Shown here: positions 35,311 through 46,269 of the stretch, in pieces | How positions within the stretch are numbered: the stretch's first letter is position 1 | Layout: every line of letters begins with the position of its first letter | The notes under the pieces: generated by a model | Seen by the model: only the letters and a program-made list of their open reading frames with translations | Told to the model about the DNA's origin: nothing | Databases searched by the model: none | Made by a program: the position numbers and the translations under genes | Origin: Impatiens glandulifera | Taxonomy: Eukaryota; Streptophyta; Magnoliopsida; Ericales; Balsaminaceae | Direction of reading: 5' to 3' | NCBI RefSeq assembly: GCF_907164915.1 | Contig: NC_061867.1 | Span: 24,404,308 to 24,468,307 of the forward strand | Length of the DNA stretch: 64,000 bases

Positions 35311-35498
35311 TATATAATAATATTAATTATATATTATAAAATATTTATTTTACTTTATTATATTAAATTTATTTCCTTATAATACATTAACTTTCTTTTT
35401 TATAATAATATTTTTTTTTCTCACTCAAAATTATATAATAATATATATATATTACTTATTTCTATATATATTATATATAATATAATAATATAATAAAT

Positions 35499-36279
35499 TT
35501 TCTTTCTCCATATTATATAGAATATAATAATATATTAAAATTTTTTCTGTCTCCATAACCATTTTATATTACTAACCTTAATTATATTGTTTATATTGTA
35601 GTCGGCTTTTCCATCACTAATATTTAATCTTTTTTTTTATCATAAATTCAACCTTAACCTAATCGTGAAAATCATCTTTTTCTATTTTAATGCTTTTAAA
35701 TTTATTTTTTTATTTGTTCTTAATCTTATATTTATCTTTATAATTTATTTTTTATTTTTTATTTTTTTTTGTAATTAATGATCTAGTTATATATTTAATT
35801 TATATATTTAATATGGTTTGAATAAAATGATTACTATTATATTATTTTAATTTTAAGAGTCACCAAATTTGAATTTATATTAAGTCTCCCAACTCTCTAA
35901 CCAGCTCTAGATGAGAGGAACCCAACCTTTTCTTCCCCTTTTCTTTTGCTTCCTTCACATGCTTATTCCTCTCCGGCCATTCATTTTCCATTCGTCCATC
36001 GACTTTCCCCGCCTGTCTCCTTCTGCCTTAGTTGACTAGGTTGACCATTTGATTTCCACATTTTGGAATGGTTAACTAGACTCTTTGATCTAGTTGATTC
36101 AGTCACAAAAATATTTTTTTTTTCTTTTTCTTAATCCTATCAAAACAAAAAAAACACAATTAATCTCATTTTATTTTTTTTATTAACTTTTTTAGGACTT
36201 ATTTAATTTAAATAATTAATATCGCTTTGGTTTATTTTAAAAATGTCCGAATTTAAATTGTTTTGGAAACTAATTGATA
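35499..36279. other. AT-rich gene-free stretch
   Basis: Original right flank of the duplication. Very AT-rich, except for a pyrimidine-rich patch at about 35920-36030. No supported gene. Confidence 0.5.
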
Positions 36280-36775
36280 TGACGTTAGTTCCAATCCAAT
36301 CTTCTGAAACGAAGGATCTAAAAATGTGATGTCTTAAATGAACACTTATAAGCAAAATACATCATCGGGCGAGATATCTTACAATCAATTTTCAGGAATC
36401 TTTAGTGTGTGGCGTCTTAGTCTAACACTTAGAATGCATATACGGCTGATATTTCTTATTTCTTACAACTGATCTTCGGAAACGAAGAATCTTCGATCTA
36501 ATATCTTTAATAAACACTTAAAAGAAAGATACATCTCCAGAAAAGATGTATTACAACTGATCTTTGAGAACGAAACATCTTCAGTGTGATGATGTCTTAG
36601 TCAAATACTTAGAAGAAAGATACATCTCCGAGATAGATGTTCTACAACCAATTTTTTAGAACGAAACATCTTCGGTGTGATGTCTTAGCTAAACATTTAG
36701 AAAAAGGATACACCTTCGGGTGAGATGTCTTAAAACCAATCTTCTGTAATAAAGCATCTTTAGTGTGAGATTTTA
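36280..36775. repeat. Tandem repeat, ~100-bp unit
   Basis: About five degenerate copies containing AACGAAACATCTTC, GTGTGATGTCTTAG, AACACTTAGAA and GATACATCTCCG, spaced about 90-105 bp. Each contains short complementary stretches (ACATCT/AGATGT). No frame is conserved. Confidence 0.78.
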
Positions 36776-36778
36776 GTT

Positions 36779-37191
36779 AGGGATGACAATGTATACATAT
36801 ATACCTGATACATGTGATTATTCGATGATCAAGTTAGTATAATTAAAATTGGGTCCGGGTTTGAAGTCGTGAATGGGGACTATAGAAGGTATTTATCGGG
36901 TATGGGTAGGGGATAGGGAGTGCAAAACTTATATCCGATACTCTGACTATATTAATATTAAAAATACCATATTTTTTTTTTATTAAGGTTTAATGTGACC
37001 TTTCATATATCAAAACATGCCAAACAATACAATAAATACCTCATTTATTTTTTTATGATTAATTATAAGGGCGAAAAATATTGTAGCAAATGGGACAACG
37101 AAATAATGTGACAATGCACATGTCAATATAGAAATATGACGGGTATCATTTTCTGTCTTTTAATTTTAAAGTGTACATTTCACCTAAAAAC
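36779..37191. other. Gene-free stretch, possible hAT/MITE edge
   Basis: At 36779 TAGGGATGACAAT looks like the terminal repeat of plant hAT-type MITEs, but no matching right end was found. GGGTATGGGTAGGGG follows. Nothing else is recognised. Confidence 0.35.
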
Positions 37192-37201
37192 ATTTAATAA
37201 T
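37192..37201. other. MULE target-site duplication, left
   Basis: ATTTAATAAT directly before the element end; identical to 56160-56169. Confidence 0.88.
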
Positions 37202-37400
37202 GGGAAAAATGTCAATTTTATCTACAAAGTTGAACGAGAGTGCCAAATTTATTATGAAAGTTATAAAATTTTATTTATGTATATAAACTTGACAAAAAAA
37301 TGTCAAATTTATTCGTCTAAAAAATTATTTAACGACATTAAAGTTTTGTTCACATATTAATGCCACATCATATTCATATATTTATACTTTTCTCACCCAA
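37202..37400 (+). repeat. MULE left terminal inverted repeat, outer part
   Basis: Pairs with 55950-56159 reversed. Shared phrases include AAATGTCAATTTTAT, AAGTTGAAC, AAAATTTTATTTATGTATATAAA and TTATTTAACGACATTAAA. An inner inverted stretch (38029-38247 with 52246-52460) continues the pairing after an unmatched middle. Confidence 0.85.
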
Positions 37401-37599
37401 TTTTATGGTTCATTCGACGCTACCCTCTGGGCAGTGCCCCATTCCATTCATTATCTGACACGTGTAACATTATGTTTAACCTTTAACCCAAACAAAAAGT
37501 AACTATAGTTTATCTTTTACTCATTTAAACCTCAGGTAAAGATAAATATTAACTTTACTACAATTTGTCTTCTTCTTAGTTAAACCACAGTAGGTAAAA

Positions 37600-37885
37600 G
37601 TAAATATTAACTTTTTACCCCGCCTGCTGCTTCTTCTTCAACTAAACCCACCTATGCTGTTGCTTCTTCTTCAGCTAACCCCGCCTATGCTGCTGCTCCC
37701 GTCCGCCGCTGCTCTCCTCCCCGCTGCTCTAGAATCGACTTCGTCACAAGATAACCTGTCTCCCGTCTGTTGCTGCACCAGAAGCGGGATTCGGGATTCT
37801 TCGTTGCTGCAATAGAATCGTCGTCCGTTGCCGATCGTCTTCGAAACACCGCTAAATGATGATCAATATAGAGCTCATAGGTACG
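37600..37885 (+). other. GC-richer leader region of the MULE transposase
   Basis: A CCGC- and TGCTGC-rich stretch stands out from AT-rich surroundings. It ends in GAGCTCATAG followed by GTACGT, a good 5' splice site at about 37881. It could be a non-coding first exon of the transposase or captured host DNA. The minus-strand frame 37685-37891 has no recognised domain. Confidence 0.4.
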
Positions 37886-38248
37886 TATCATCTCTTAATA
37901 CTATTTTTTAATTAACTAGTTTCATAATCTCAATCAATTTAATGTTATTGTCTGTCTTAGAAATTTCTACTTTAAGTGGGCATTTCCGTTGAAGGAATAT
38001 AGATATAGATAGGATCTCAACAAAAGTGAAAAGTATGTTTATCCCTATTTATCCTTGAATGTCTTAATGAATGAGTTTTATCTCTCTGTGATGAAGTTTT
38101 TAGGGAATTTCATATCTGATTTGTAAAAAAATTGAATTAGATTTAATTTACAGCTTGTTTATTATGTGATTGAATTTTTTTCATTTTAAGTATTTATGTT
38201 TTAAATATTTTTATGATTTCATAAAATCAATTGATTTCTTGATTTAAA

Positions 38249-39452
38249 ATGGAAGATAACTTAGTATCACTTGAAAAGTTGGAGAGACACTATAGTCAAG
38301 AAGCCTCAAATTTATCCATGCCAGAAAATATTTAAGAACAAACTGAGAACTCTATTGTTGATGTTTTGGAGAGTAAAATATTAGTGGGTACGATTATGAG
38401 TAATCTTGAAGATGTTTATTTATTATATTGTCAATATGCACATGCCAAAGGATTTAGTGTGAGAAAGGGTGATCAAAGATGTTTTCCTCATACTAACGAG
38501 CTTCAATCAAAGGAATTTAATTGTTCATGTCAAGGTTTGAAAGACGAAAAAAGGTCTAGTAATAAAATTTCAGTTTATCAAAAACTGGTCACTAGAACTA
38601 ACTGCAAAGACAAATTGAAAATTACAAAGGAGGAAGAGGGTGAATGGAATGTGAGTAGATTTGTTATGGAGCATAACCATGAGATGTTTGCACCTGATCA
38701 AACTCATTTGTTAAAATGAGCACGCAATATATCATATGCAAAAAAGTCTACTCTAGAAGCTATGGTAAATGCTGGAATATATCTATCTCTAATGCTGTTT
38801 CTTTTATGGAAAATGAAGCATGTGGGCCAGAAAATTTAGGTTTTGTTAGAAAGGATGTATATGATCATTTGAATCGGTTTAGAAGACATACGAAAGTTGA
38901 GAATGGAGATGCTACTGCACTTATTCAATATTTTATAAGTAAGGTGAATAAATAGACTTACTTTTACTGGAATGTGCAATTGGATGATGACGATAGGATG
39001 ATGAACTTTTTCTTTAGGGACTATAGATGTGCGGTTGATTATGAATATTTTGGTGATGTTCTATTGATTGATACAACATAAAGAACAAACAAGTATAATT
39101 TGATATGTGCTCCATTTGTTGGTATAAATCATCATATGCAAAATGTTTTGTTTGGTTTGGCATTTATGTCAGATGAAACCGAAAGTTCTTTTGAATGGTT
39201 GTTTAGAACATTTCTTGATTCTATGAATGACAAACAACCTCAAATAATCTTTTCAGACCAATGCCAAGCCATGATGAAATCCATTGAAACAGTTTTTTCC
39301 AGATTCACATCATCGTTTATGTCAATGGTATATCAATCAAAATGCGCCCTCACACTTTGGAAGTTTAAATGGTGATCGAGCTTTTAAAAGTTTATGGCAT
39401 AAATGCATGACATATTGTGAGTCTGAAATTGAATTTGAGACCATATGGAAAT
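38249..39452 (+). pseudogene. FAR1-like MULE transposase, N-terminal half
   Basis: ATG at 38249 directly follows the inner terminal-repeat block. A TAA interrupts at 38333. Then comes the FAR1 DNA-binding domain (about 38395-38717): YCQYAHAKGFSVRKG, then FNCSCQG, TRTNCKDKLKI, and VSRFVMEHNHEM, the conserved C..C..H.H layout of a WRKY-GCM1-type zinc finger. After frameshifts the MULE transposase core follows: YRCAVDYEYFGDVLLIDTT with the first catalytic Asp, then ESSFEWLFRTFLDSM and QIIFSDQCQAMMKSI with the second Asp, and HHRLCQWYINQNA. It breaks at EFETIWKL where the Copia element is inserted. Related domesticated plant proteins are FHY3/FAR1; here the terminal repeats show a transposon. Confidence 0.85.
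39448..39452. other. Target-site duplication GAAAT, left
   Basis: GAAAT before the Copia LTR; identical to 49731-49735. Confidence 0.92.
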
Positions 39453-41448
39453 TGATAGGATCGGCTTTATCGATAGAGACGGGGGTCTGGCTAAGGATGA
39501 AAGCTTATGAAAAATGGTTTGAAAGAAATCTTGTTAGGGATTTAATTCGCTTTCTATTCTACGCAAACTTGTGTAAACACTTGAAACAGATTCAAGGAGG
39601 AATTGTTTACTTGGGTTTGAAGCACAAGATGAAATATGAAAAGAACACAGCAGTTTATTTATGGATGTTCGGAGAAACTTTCCTACGTCACCCTTCTTCC
39701 AACCACCGGAATGATTCACTATAATATGGTTCGAATCAAATACAGTTTACACACACACTTAGCTCACTGTTGAACAGAACACTTTCTATTCAACTACAAG
39801 ATGAAGAATATCACTCAGCTAAAGGTGTTTTGATTCTAGCTCTCTCTTGATTCAAACACAGTACAATCAGAAAGAAGCTTCACAGTTCTTTAAGCAAGAT
39901 GATTGAGTAGTTTCTCTCTCTGTAAAATCAGATTGCTTGTTCGTTCGGCATAATTCGTAAGGATAGCAGTTGTGCTTGTTAAGGCAGATTGTCCTTTGTC
40001 CTTGAGATTTGTTAAATATTGAGCAGGAGCTAACGGTCGAATATTCAAGAATGATACGTGGCACTCTTCCATTGGAAAGCCTCCATTGTACACAGCAGGT
40101 TCTGAGCACAAGGATCATGGCCGTACATCACTGGTAGTGCGCCGAATATTTCATCAGGGATGTACCTACAAAACAAGTAATGTGAGGAAAACTCTCTTAC
40201 GTGGAATTCCTTGATTGGATGCAATCTTCACTAGAAAGTGGAGCAGGAATAGGGTACAACTATAGCACGTGGGTAGGAGAAATGCTAGATTCAAGCGTAC
40301 TGCTTAAACTGAGCATTAGACGTATTTCAGTTAGAAAGATTGTGAAAATCAGTCTAATGAAATAAGTCATCTCCTTCTAACAGAAAAACGTCTATTAGAC
40401 CTCCTAGTCTAATAGAATTAGACTCGCGTCTAATTACAATAACCATTAGACTGCACGTCTAACTCCATTGAGTTAGACTGCACGTCTAATTCCGGTTCTA
40501 CCTCAGACTTGTCTGAAGGAGTTAGACGCACGTCTAACTTTCACTAATTAGACTACACGTCTAATTATCCAATAACCATTAGACTGCACGTCTAACTCCA
40601 CTGAGTTAGACTGTACGTCTAATTCCGGTTCTACCTCAGACTTGTCTGAAGGAGTTAGACGCACGTCTAACTTTCACTAATTAGACTACACGTCTAATTA
40701 TCCAATAACCATTAGACTGCACGTCTAACTCCACTAAGTTAGACTGCACGTCTAATTCCGGTTCTACCTCAGACTTGTCTGAAGGAGTTAGACGCACGTC
40801 TAACTTTCACATTCTATTAGACTGCACGTCTAACTCCACTGAGTTAAACTGCATGTCTAATTCCGCATAAATTAGACTACACGTCTAATTGCAAGTATAT
40901 TAGACTACACGTCTAACTTCAATGAGTTAGATTGTACGTCTAATTGCGAATATCAATTAGATTACCCGTCTAATTACAAACATATTTGACTCACGTCTAA
41001 TTCCGTGTATTTGTATTCATTAGACTAACGTCTAATTCTTTACATTTATTAGACTACACGTCTAACTCCGATAAGTTAGACTGTACGTCTAATTCTATGC
41101 AATAGACTTACGTCTAATTTCGTGCATTCATTAGACTACACGTCTAACTCCGATGAGTTAGACTGTACGTCTAATTCTATGCATTAGACTTGCGTCTAAT
41201 TCCGTGTATCTATTAGACCATCCGTCTAATTACACGTCTATTAGAATACACGTCTAACTCCGATGAGTTAGACTGTAAGTCTAATTTTATGCAATGAAAG
41301 CCAAAATTGGTCTAATGACCCTCATTAGATCCAAGTCTTATGACATATTGTTTCAATATACCTGTATCAAAACTCATAAGTTATTTCATCATCAAAATCT
41401 CAATGGTTAAATTATTTCAACACTTAGTTAAAATAATTTGACCCAACA
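39453..41448 (-). repeat. 3' LTR (minus strand) of the pol-less Copia element
   Basis: 1996 bp, plus-strand ends TGATAGGATCGG and TTGACCCAACA. It contains the palindromic array at 40330-41310. Partner of 47709-49730. Confidence 0.92.
40330..41310. repeat. Palindromic TTAGAC/GTCTAA array, left LTR
   Basis: Dozens of TTAGAC-N5-GTCTAA inverted motifs (typically TTAGACTGCACGTCTAA) with spacers such as CTCCACTGAG and TTCCG. A higher-order unit of roughly 140-150 bp that includes GGTTCTACCTCAGACTTGTC repeats three times at about 40460-40810. Most motifs contain an ACGT core. Confidence 0.92.
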
Positions 41449-41462
41449 ATTCCCCCTTTTTG
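41449..41462 (-). other. Polypurine tract of the pol-less Copia element
   Basis: The minus strand reads CAAAAAGGGGGAAT directly before the LTR start TGTTGGGTC. This fixes the element's orientation. Confidence 0.88.
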
Positions 41463-41664
41463 ATGAAGAAATTGCAAACCTGCATACATATATCAAAACA
41501 CGCATTCATCATATAAATAAACATAGCCCTTGTTCACTTACATCATTCATCCCGAAACCAGTATTCGAGAAACCATCAAAGAAATATGTTCAATAGAGTT
41601 AAATAGAGTAAGATAAGAGAAATCATTGTTCTTCCCTTTTAACTCGAGGATCGATTTGACTCAT

Positions 41665-44600
41665 TTATTGACCAGGAAGCATGTTGAAGAAGGGAGGATA
41701 GCCGCGACCACCACAACCACCTGCACTTGATCTTCCACCGCGTTCACCACCACTGGCACGTTCACCTTAATCAACATTGGATAGCCTACTCCGGCCACCA
41801 CCACTTCGACCTCCGCTCTCACCACCGCTTCGACCTCCACCTCTCTTGGTTGGCCTGGGATTGTCATCGGTGCTTGAAGCTCGCCTGGATCTTGTGCCGG
41901 TTGACACACCATCGTTTCTTCTGCTTGACTCACCTTGAGCTGGTCGAGGTTGAGCACCTTAGGCATTGGCCTTTGCGTCCTCCTTTGCTTGAAATTTCCT
42001 AGCAATGGAGTCAGCAAATTCCTGACGTTCATTATCATTCCTGCTCAAACACCCCTGAATTTCCACCATCTGATTCTTCACCAGACTGAATTCTTCCAAG
42101 GTTTCCTTGTGACGTTTATCATTGATTTGCCTTTCAATATCAAACAACTTGGTTTGACGATTGACAAGTTGCTTTTCAAACTTTGAAAAGTTTACATTCG
42201 CGATATGAGTCTCATATGTGTTCTTCTTCAAAGTATTATCCAGCTCAGTGAGGACCTTGAAAACATTGCCAAAACTCTCTCTTTCTTCTTCCCTTGAGTT
42301 CATGGCCTGTGACATGGTCTTCTGAATTGATGAGAGCATAGACCTCATAGATCTGAACACTTTGTTTCCTCCGACAGATGACTCTTCATGAGACGAGACT
42401 TCTTTGGATTCCGCTGCCATGCTTTAAATAGGCTCAAAGTTTGTGTGAATCTGCAAGGATTGCTCCGGTTGATTCATTTTGGCTTTCTTAGCAGCTTCAT
42501 CTCGCTCTTCTTCTAAGATTTCTTCTCCAGCTCTCTAAAATCTCTCAAGCAGATTTCCAGAGTAATGAATGGGATTATTGAGATTTTCGTGAACATTTCC
42601 CACATTTGTGTCGGGAAATAAACGGGGCTTCACAAAAGGTGCTTGCTGATCCTGTTCCTCATCAGATGAAAAACTTTCTTCTTCATCATTCTTCTCTTTG
42701 GAGGGTTCCCCCTCAGTTCTGGCAGTTTCTGGCTGAGTATCCTCGGCCAATTTCTCTTGAACAACCTCTGTTCTCGCAACAGGGGTTATTAACACGTCTT
42801 CTTCAATAGGAGCTTTAAAAGCCTCCTCAGTCACATCTTCTATGATAACTTCTTCTTCATTTATCTCAAGAGCTTGTTCGGGCTCTTGGATAATCACATC
42901 TTCTTCTTCTTCATTCAGACATTCTTGAATAGGTTGATCTAGAATGCGTCTCTCTTCGACAGAAAGATTCTCGAATTCGATTAGGAGAGCAGAATCTAGC
43001 TCATCAACATCATTATCAGCATCTGGAATATCCATAGCTTCTTCTTCATTGAGAGGTTCTGCGCCAGAGCAATCAGCGCCATGAATGTGTCTAGAAGCAA
43101 AAGAGACATAATTGTCCAGGATATCGTTCAGCTTTTTCAATACCTTCATTTCAACATCAGCTTCTTTCACATCAGGATTGAAATTAGCTTTCCTGACTTC
43201 GAAAATTGGAAAAAGAGCTTTTCCAGACATGCACTCTTCCACTAGATCTTTTCTCTTTACAGACATGCACGCTTCCACTAGAATCGTTGTACTTGGAAGA
43301 CAGTCTCTCCATGGACCAAGATTCATAAATTCCCAATTTTTCAGTAGTAAGAACTTTAACTTGATCTAAAATGAGGTCAACAATTCCTGTTGCCTCCGAT
43401 ACCTTTTAGGGAACTTGAAATGCAATAGATTTACCTTTTCCGATAACCTCTACGGGTTTTGGAGCAGGTCTTGGTTCACCGATCACGATTCCATCTTCCC
43501 GTTTTCTGGAACGCATCAGTTCGAACGCAGATTGTGGTTTCTTACAGAGCTCAGCAGGAAGCTCCATAAGAACAACTTTCCCAGATACCAATGAATCTTT
43601 AGGATCTAGAATAATGGGTTCACCAACCATAAGGGTAAGAATAACACCTTGTTCTGGTTGCGATGACTCTGTAGCACCGGCGACTACAAGGTTAGTTTGA
43701 ACAACAGGAGACTCAGTCCTGTCAACGGTTTCATCATTTGGACCGACTGACTTAACAGCAGGCCCTTCAGCAGATTCTCTCAATGGAGAGAATATAGATT
43801 CAACTTGTTCTACTACGGGAACATCAAATTTAGGCACAGCGGCCAAAGATTTAGAGGACTTTACCTTTGCAGATTTAGACGCTCGGGGTGCCCTTGTCTT
43901 CTTCTCCTTTGAGGCACAAGACCTCGAAGGTTTCCTCAAAAAGGTTGAGGGAGTGGATAATGATGACATTGGAGTTGTAGCAAGTACGCCTGGACCTTGC
44001 TTCAACCTTGAATCAACAGATTTAGAGTCCTTCTGGTTTGGACTCTTCAGACTGGAGGAACTGGCCTCCGATTCGTTTACAGTTTTCGTTCTCTTTACTC
44101 CTGTTGACAGAACATAAGTAGAGGGCTTTGATCGGGTAGAAGGCTTTCCACCGGTCTGGTAACTAGAGGCACTAGATGCAGATTCAACCCCTTTAGCGTG
44201 CTAGCCACCGTAAGAGAAGTAAATACTCTTGGAGAGTTGATTTGCACCGGTTCACCAACAGGTACCCCCAAATGCTTCAACAAATGACTCAGTTGAGCCG
44301 CATATGTTATACTTTCTTTGTTCGTCTGACTGATAGAATATCATAAGTTTTGGAAAAGGGTATGAGCCCAGTTTACCTGGATCCCTTTTGAGATAGCACA
44401 CATATAGTCAAAACGGTCTTGACTATAGGGATTGAAGGACCCAGCTTTCCCTTGTAGCGCCTTCGCTACCACGTCGTTCAGAAGAATGAAATGCGGTTTG
44501 AATACCTTCTTGAATCCATTCACATGGATCTTCGAACCGTCTGCAGAAAAGGTTGTCTTCATCTCTTCCATGATTTCTGAAGAGAGAACCAAGTCGAATA

Positions 44601-44886
44601 GATGACCCTCCGTCGAAAGTTCAAAGAACTCTGCATAAACTGCTTCGTCGAAAGAAAACTCCGTTCCGTTGACGGTTGCTACGATGGATTCACCCATCAT
44701 AGTTGTCGTTTTGATGAACTCGCGAACTTCGTCTTCGTAGAAGAAGAACGGTCCGCCTAAATACTTCCTCAGCCCAGAATATTCTAGGGTTTAGAACATC
44801 TTCACCACCTCCGGTTGATCGAACGTATACACCGATGGAAAATCCACCTTCAAAGTACAGTGACCGAGAGTGATTTTCTTCACCAT
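41665..44886 (-). pseudogene. Extra ORF of SIRE-like Copia element (uncharacterised, coiled coil and RGG tail)
   Basis: The minus-strand reading begins at ATG 44886 (MVKKITLGHCTLKVDF). After one TAA it runs through SGLRKYLG and TEFSFDEAVYAEFF, then FILLNDVVAKALQGKAGSF, RFDYMCAISKGIQVNW and SHLLKHLGVPVGEP. This head is homologous to the ORF at 63075. A long Ser/Pro- then Glu/Asp-rich linker follows (44280-42535), with frame breaks. Next is a predicted coiled coil (42420-41959; SIQKTMSQAMNSREEERESF ... NRQTKLFDIERQINDKR). The tail is Arg/Gly-rich (TKRGGGRSGGESGGRSGGGR), an RNA-binding type composition. About 1070 codons in all. It occupies the place of the env-like ORF of SIRE elements, but no signal peptide or membrane span is visible. 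Function unknown. Confidence 0.75.
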
Positions 44887-45008
44887 TTTTGAGAGAATAT
44901 GAATCGACACAGGATTTCAAAGAGATTTAGTGAGAGAAATGCAAAAAGAGCTAGGGTTCTTAAGGATTTCGAGAGATTGAAAGATTTCAATTTCATGCAG
45001 TAATGTCC

Positions 45009-45017
45009 TTATATAGA
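45009..45017 (-). promoter_or_regulatory. TATA box upstream of the extra ORF
   Basis: The minus strand reads CTATATAAGG about 125 bases upstream of ATG 44886. A CT-rich, ATG-poor leader follows (CTCTTTTTGCATTTCTCTCA, CAAAA before ATG), typical of a plant 5' UTR. TTAGAC palindromes lie just upstream at 45240-45600. An internal promoter is inferred. Confidence 0.5.
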
Positions 45018-45239
45018 TGAAAGAGGGAAATACATAATAACCGTCTATTCTAGGGGTGTGGCCCATTAATAAATGTTAGACGTCCTTTTTCAAGAAGTCA
45101 TCATTAAAAATGAGGGTATATCAATCATTTTTTCTAAACTTGATAGACACGTGTCTTCATGTTATTAAGAGATGATTGTTTGATATTTTGAGCGGGAAAA
45201 GACAGATAGCTCTCAACGTGGGATAGTTGTCCTTGATCA

Positions 45240-45605
45240 GTCTAATCGGCACGTAGTTAGACGTTTTTCTTATTCCACAAATCCATATAACACAACGTCT
45301 ATTAGACGGACGAGTCTATTAGACGCATACGTCTAATTCCGTGTTTATAAAAATCCTTCTAATGTTTATTAGACGTGTACGTCTAATTTCGCATAAACAC
45401 CATGTGTTAGACGTGTGTTGATTAGACGTGAGCATCCTTTTGCTCATGACGTAAAAACATCTAACGTCTATTAGACGTGTCCGTCTAATTGCGTAGGTAT
45501 AAAACCTCAACACATAGACTTAGATGTATAGATTATGAGCAAAAATACGTCTAAGTACATACTGTTTCTTTTAGACACCCTTGTCTAATTAGACCGATTA
45601 AGGAT
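45240..45605. repeat. Internal TTAGAC/GTCTAA palindromes
   Basis: Scattered copies such as TTAGACGTGTACGTCTAA and TTAGACGTGTCCGTCTAA, like the LTR arrays but sparser. They lie in the spacer where pol would be, upstream of the extra ORF. Confidence 0.8.
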
Positions 45606-46265
45606 ATTCATCTAGAGAGTATCTTTACTTCCAAAGTAATTTTTCCTCTCATTATGAATATGGACATTAGAGTTTTAATAAACAATTTTTGTGGTCCAAA
45701 GACCAAAAATATTTTTAACAAATAAAAACATTTATTCTTCCAGAATGGCAAATACCATTGTTGATCTTCCAAGCTGTGTACTCAGAGGAGTACTCTTCTA
45801 GTTTCCTTCATGCGATCCTCCTGCATCACCTACAAAATAAACTATTTACACATTTTGGTACCCACACTCAATTGGGTCCTCGATCAATTAGTCACTTAAG
45901 AATCCATATTTGAGTTATTCTAATGGATTTCCCATTTTGTGTTGTGATTAATACATAAGATTTTGACTTAGCAGATGACTTCCTGCTAACCACTGATCCT
46001 TTAAATTTTGAAGAAGGTTTTCTTTTAAAACTCCTTGACTTATAGTCAGGTTTTAGATTGCCAGACTTGTTAGTTTTTTCTAGCTTATTCTTAAGTCAGC
46101 TAACAGTAGGCGGAACATAAACTATTTCATTTTTCAAAGCAACTTCTTCATGAATGGGATAATATTCAATGTCAGTCACACTCCCTTTGATAAAGTTTAT
46201 AGGATTAAACTTATCAGTTGGTTTTGACTTTTTGCATGACAGGTTAGGATCATTGCTGTTATATC
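45606..46265. other. Spacer in place of pol
   Basis: Between gag and the extra ORF's upstream region. Fragments of frame continue past the gag stop, but no protease, integrase or RT motif is readable on either strand. Confidence 0.6.
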
Positions 46266-46269
46266 CCAA

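Larger units (their letters stand above)
22390..35498 (+). repeat. Segmental tandem duplication, copy B
   Basis: Second, direct copy of 10715-22127. It is longer mainly because of two solo LTRs (27106-28829, 30156-30480) that copy A lacks. It also has a deletion of about 80 bp relative to copy A (A 13382-13450) and lacks the 59-bp and 227-bp extra units of copy A. From about 30920 rightward it is nearly identical to copy A. Confidence 0.93.

Noticed and set aside
36779..37060. hAT/MITE starting TAGGGATGACAA
   Set aside because: No matching inverted right end or 8-bp duplication found nearby.
41727..42002. Plus-strand frame rich in His, Leu and Arg
   Set aside because: Opposite-strand shadow of the Arg/Gly-rich tail of the extra ORF; the polypurine tract and PBS fix the element on minus.
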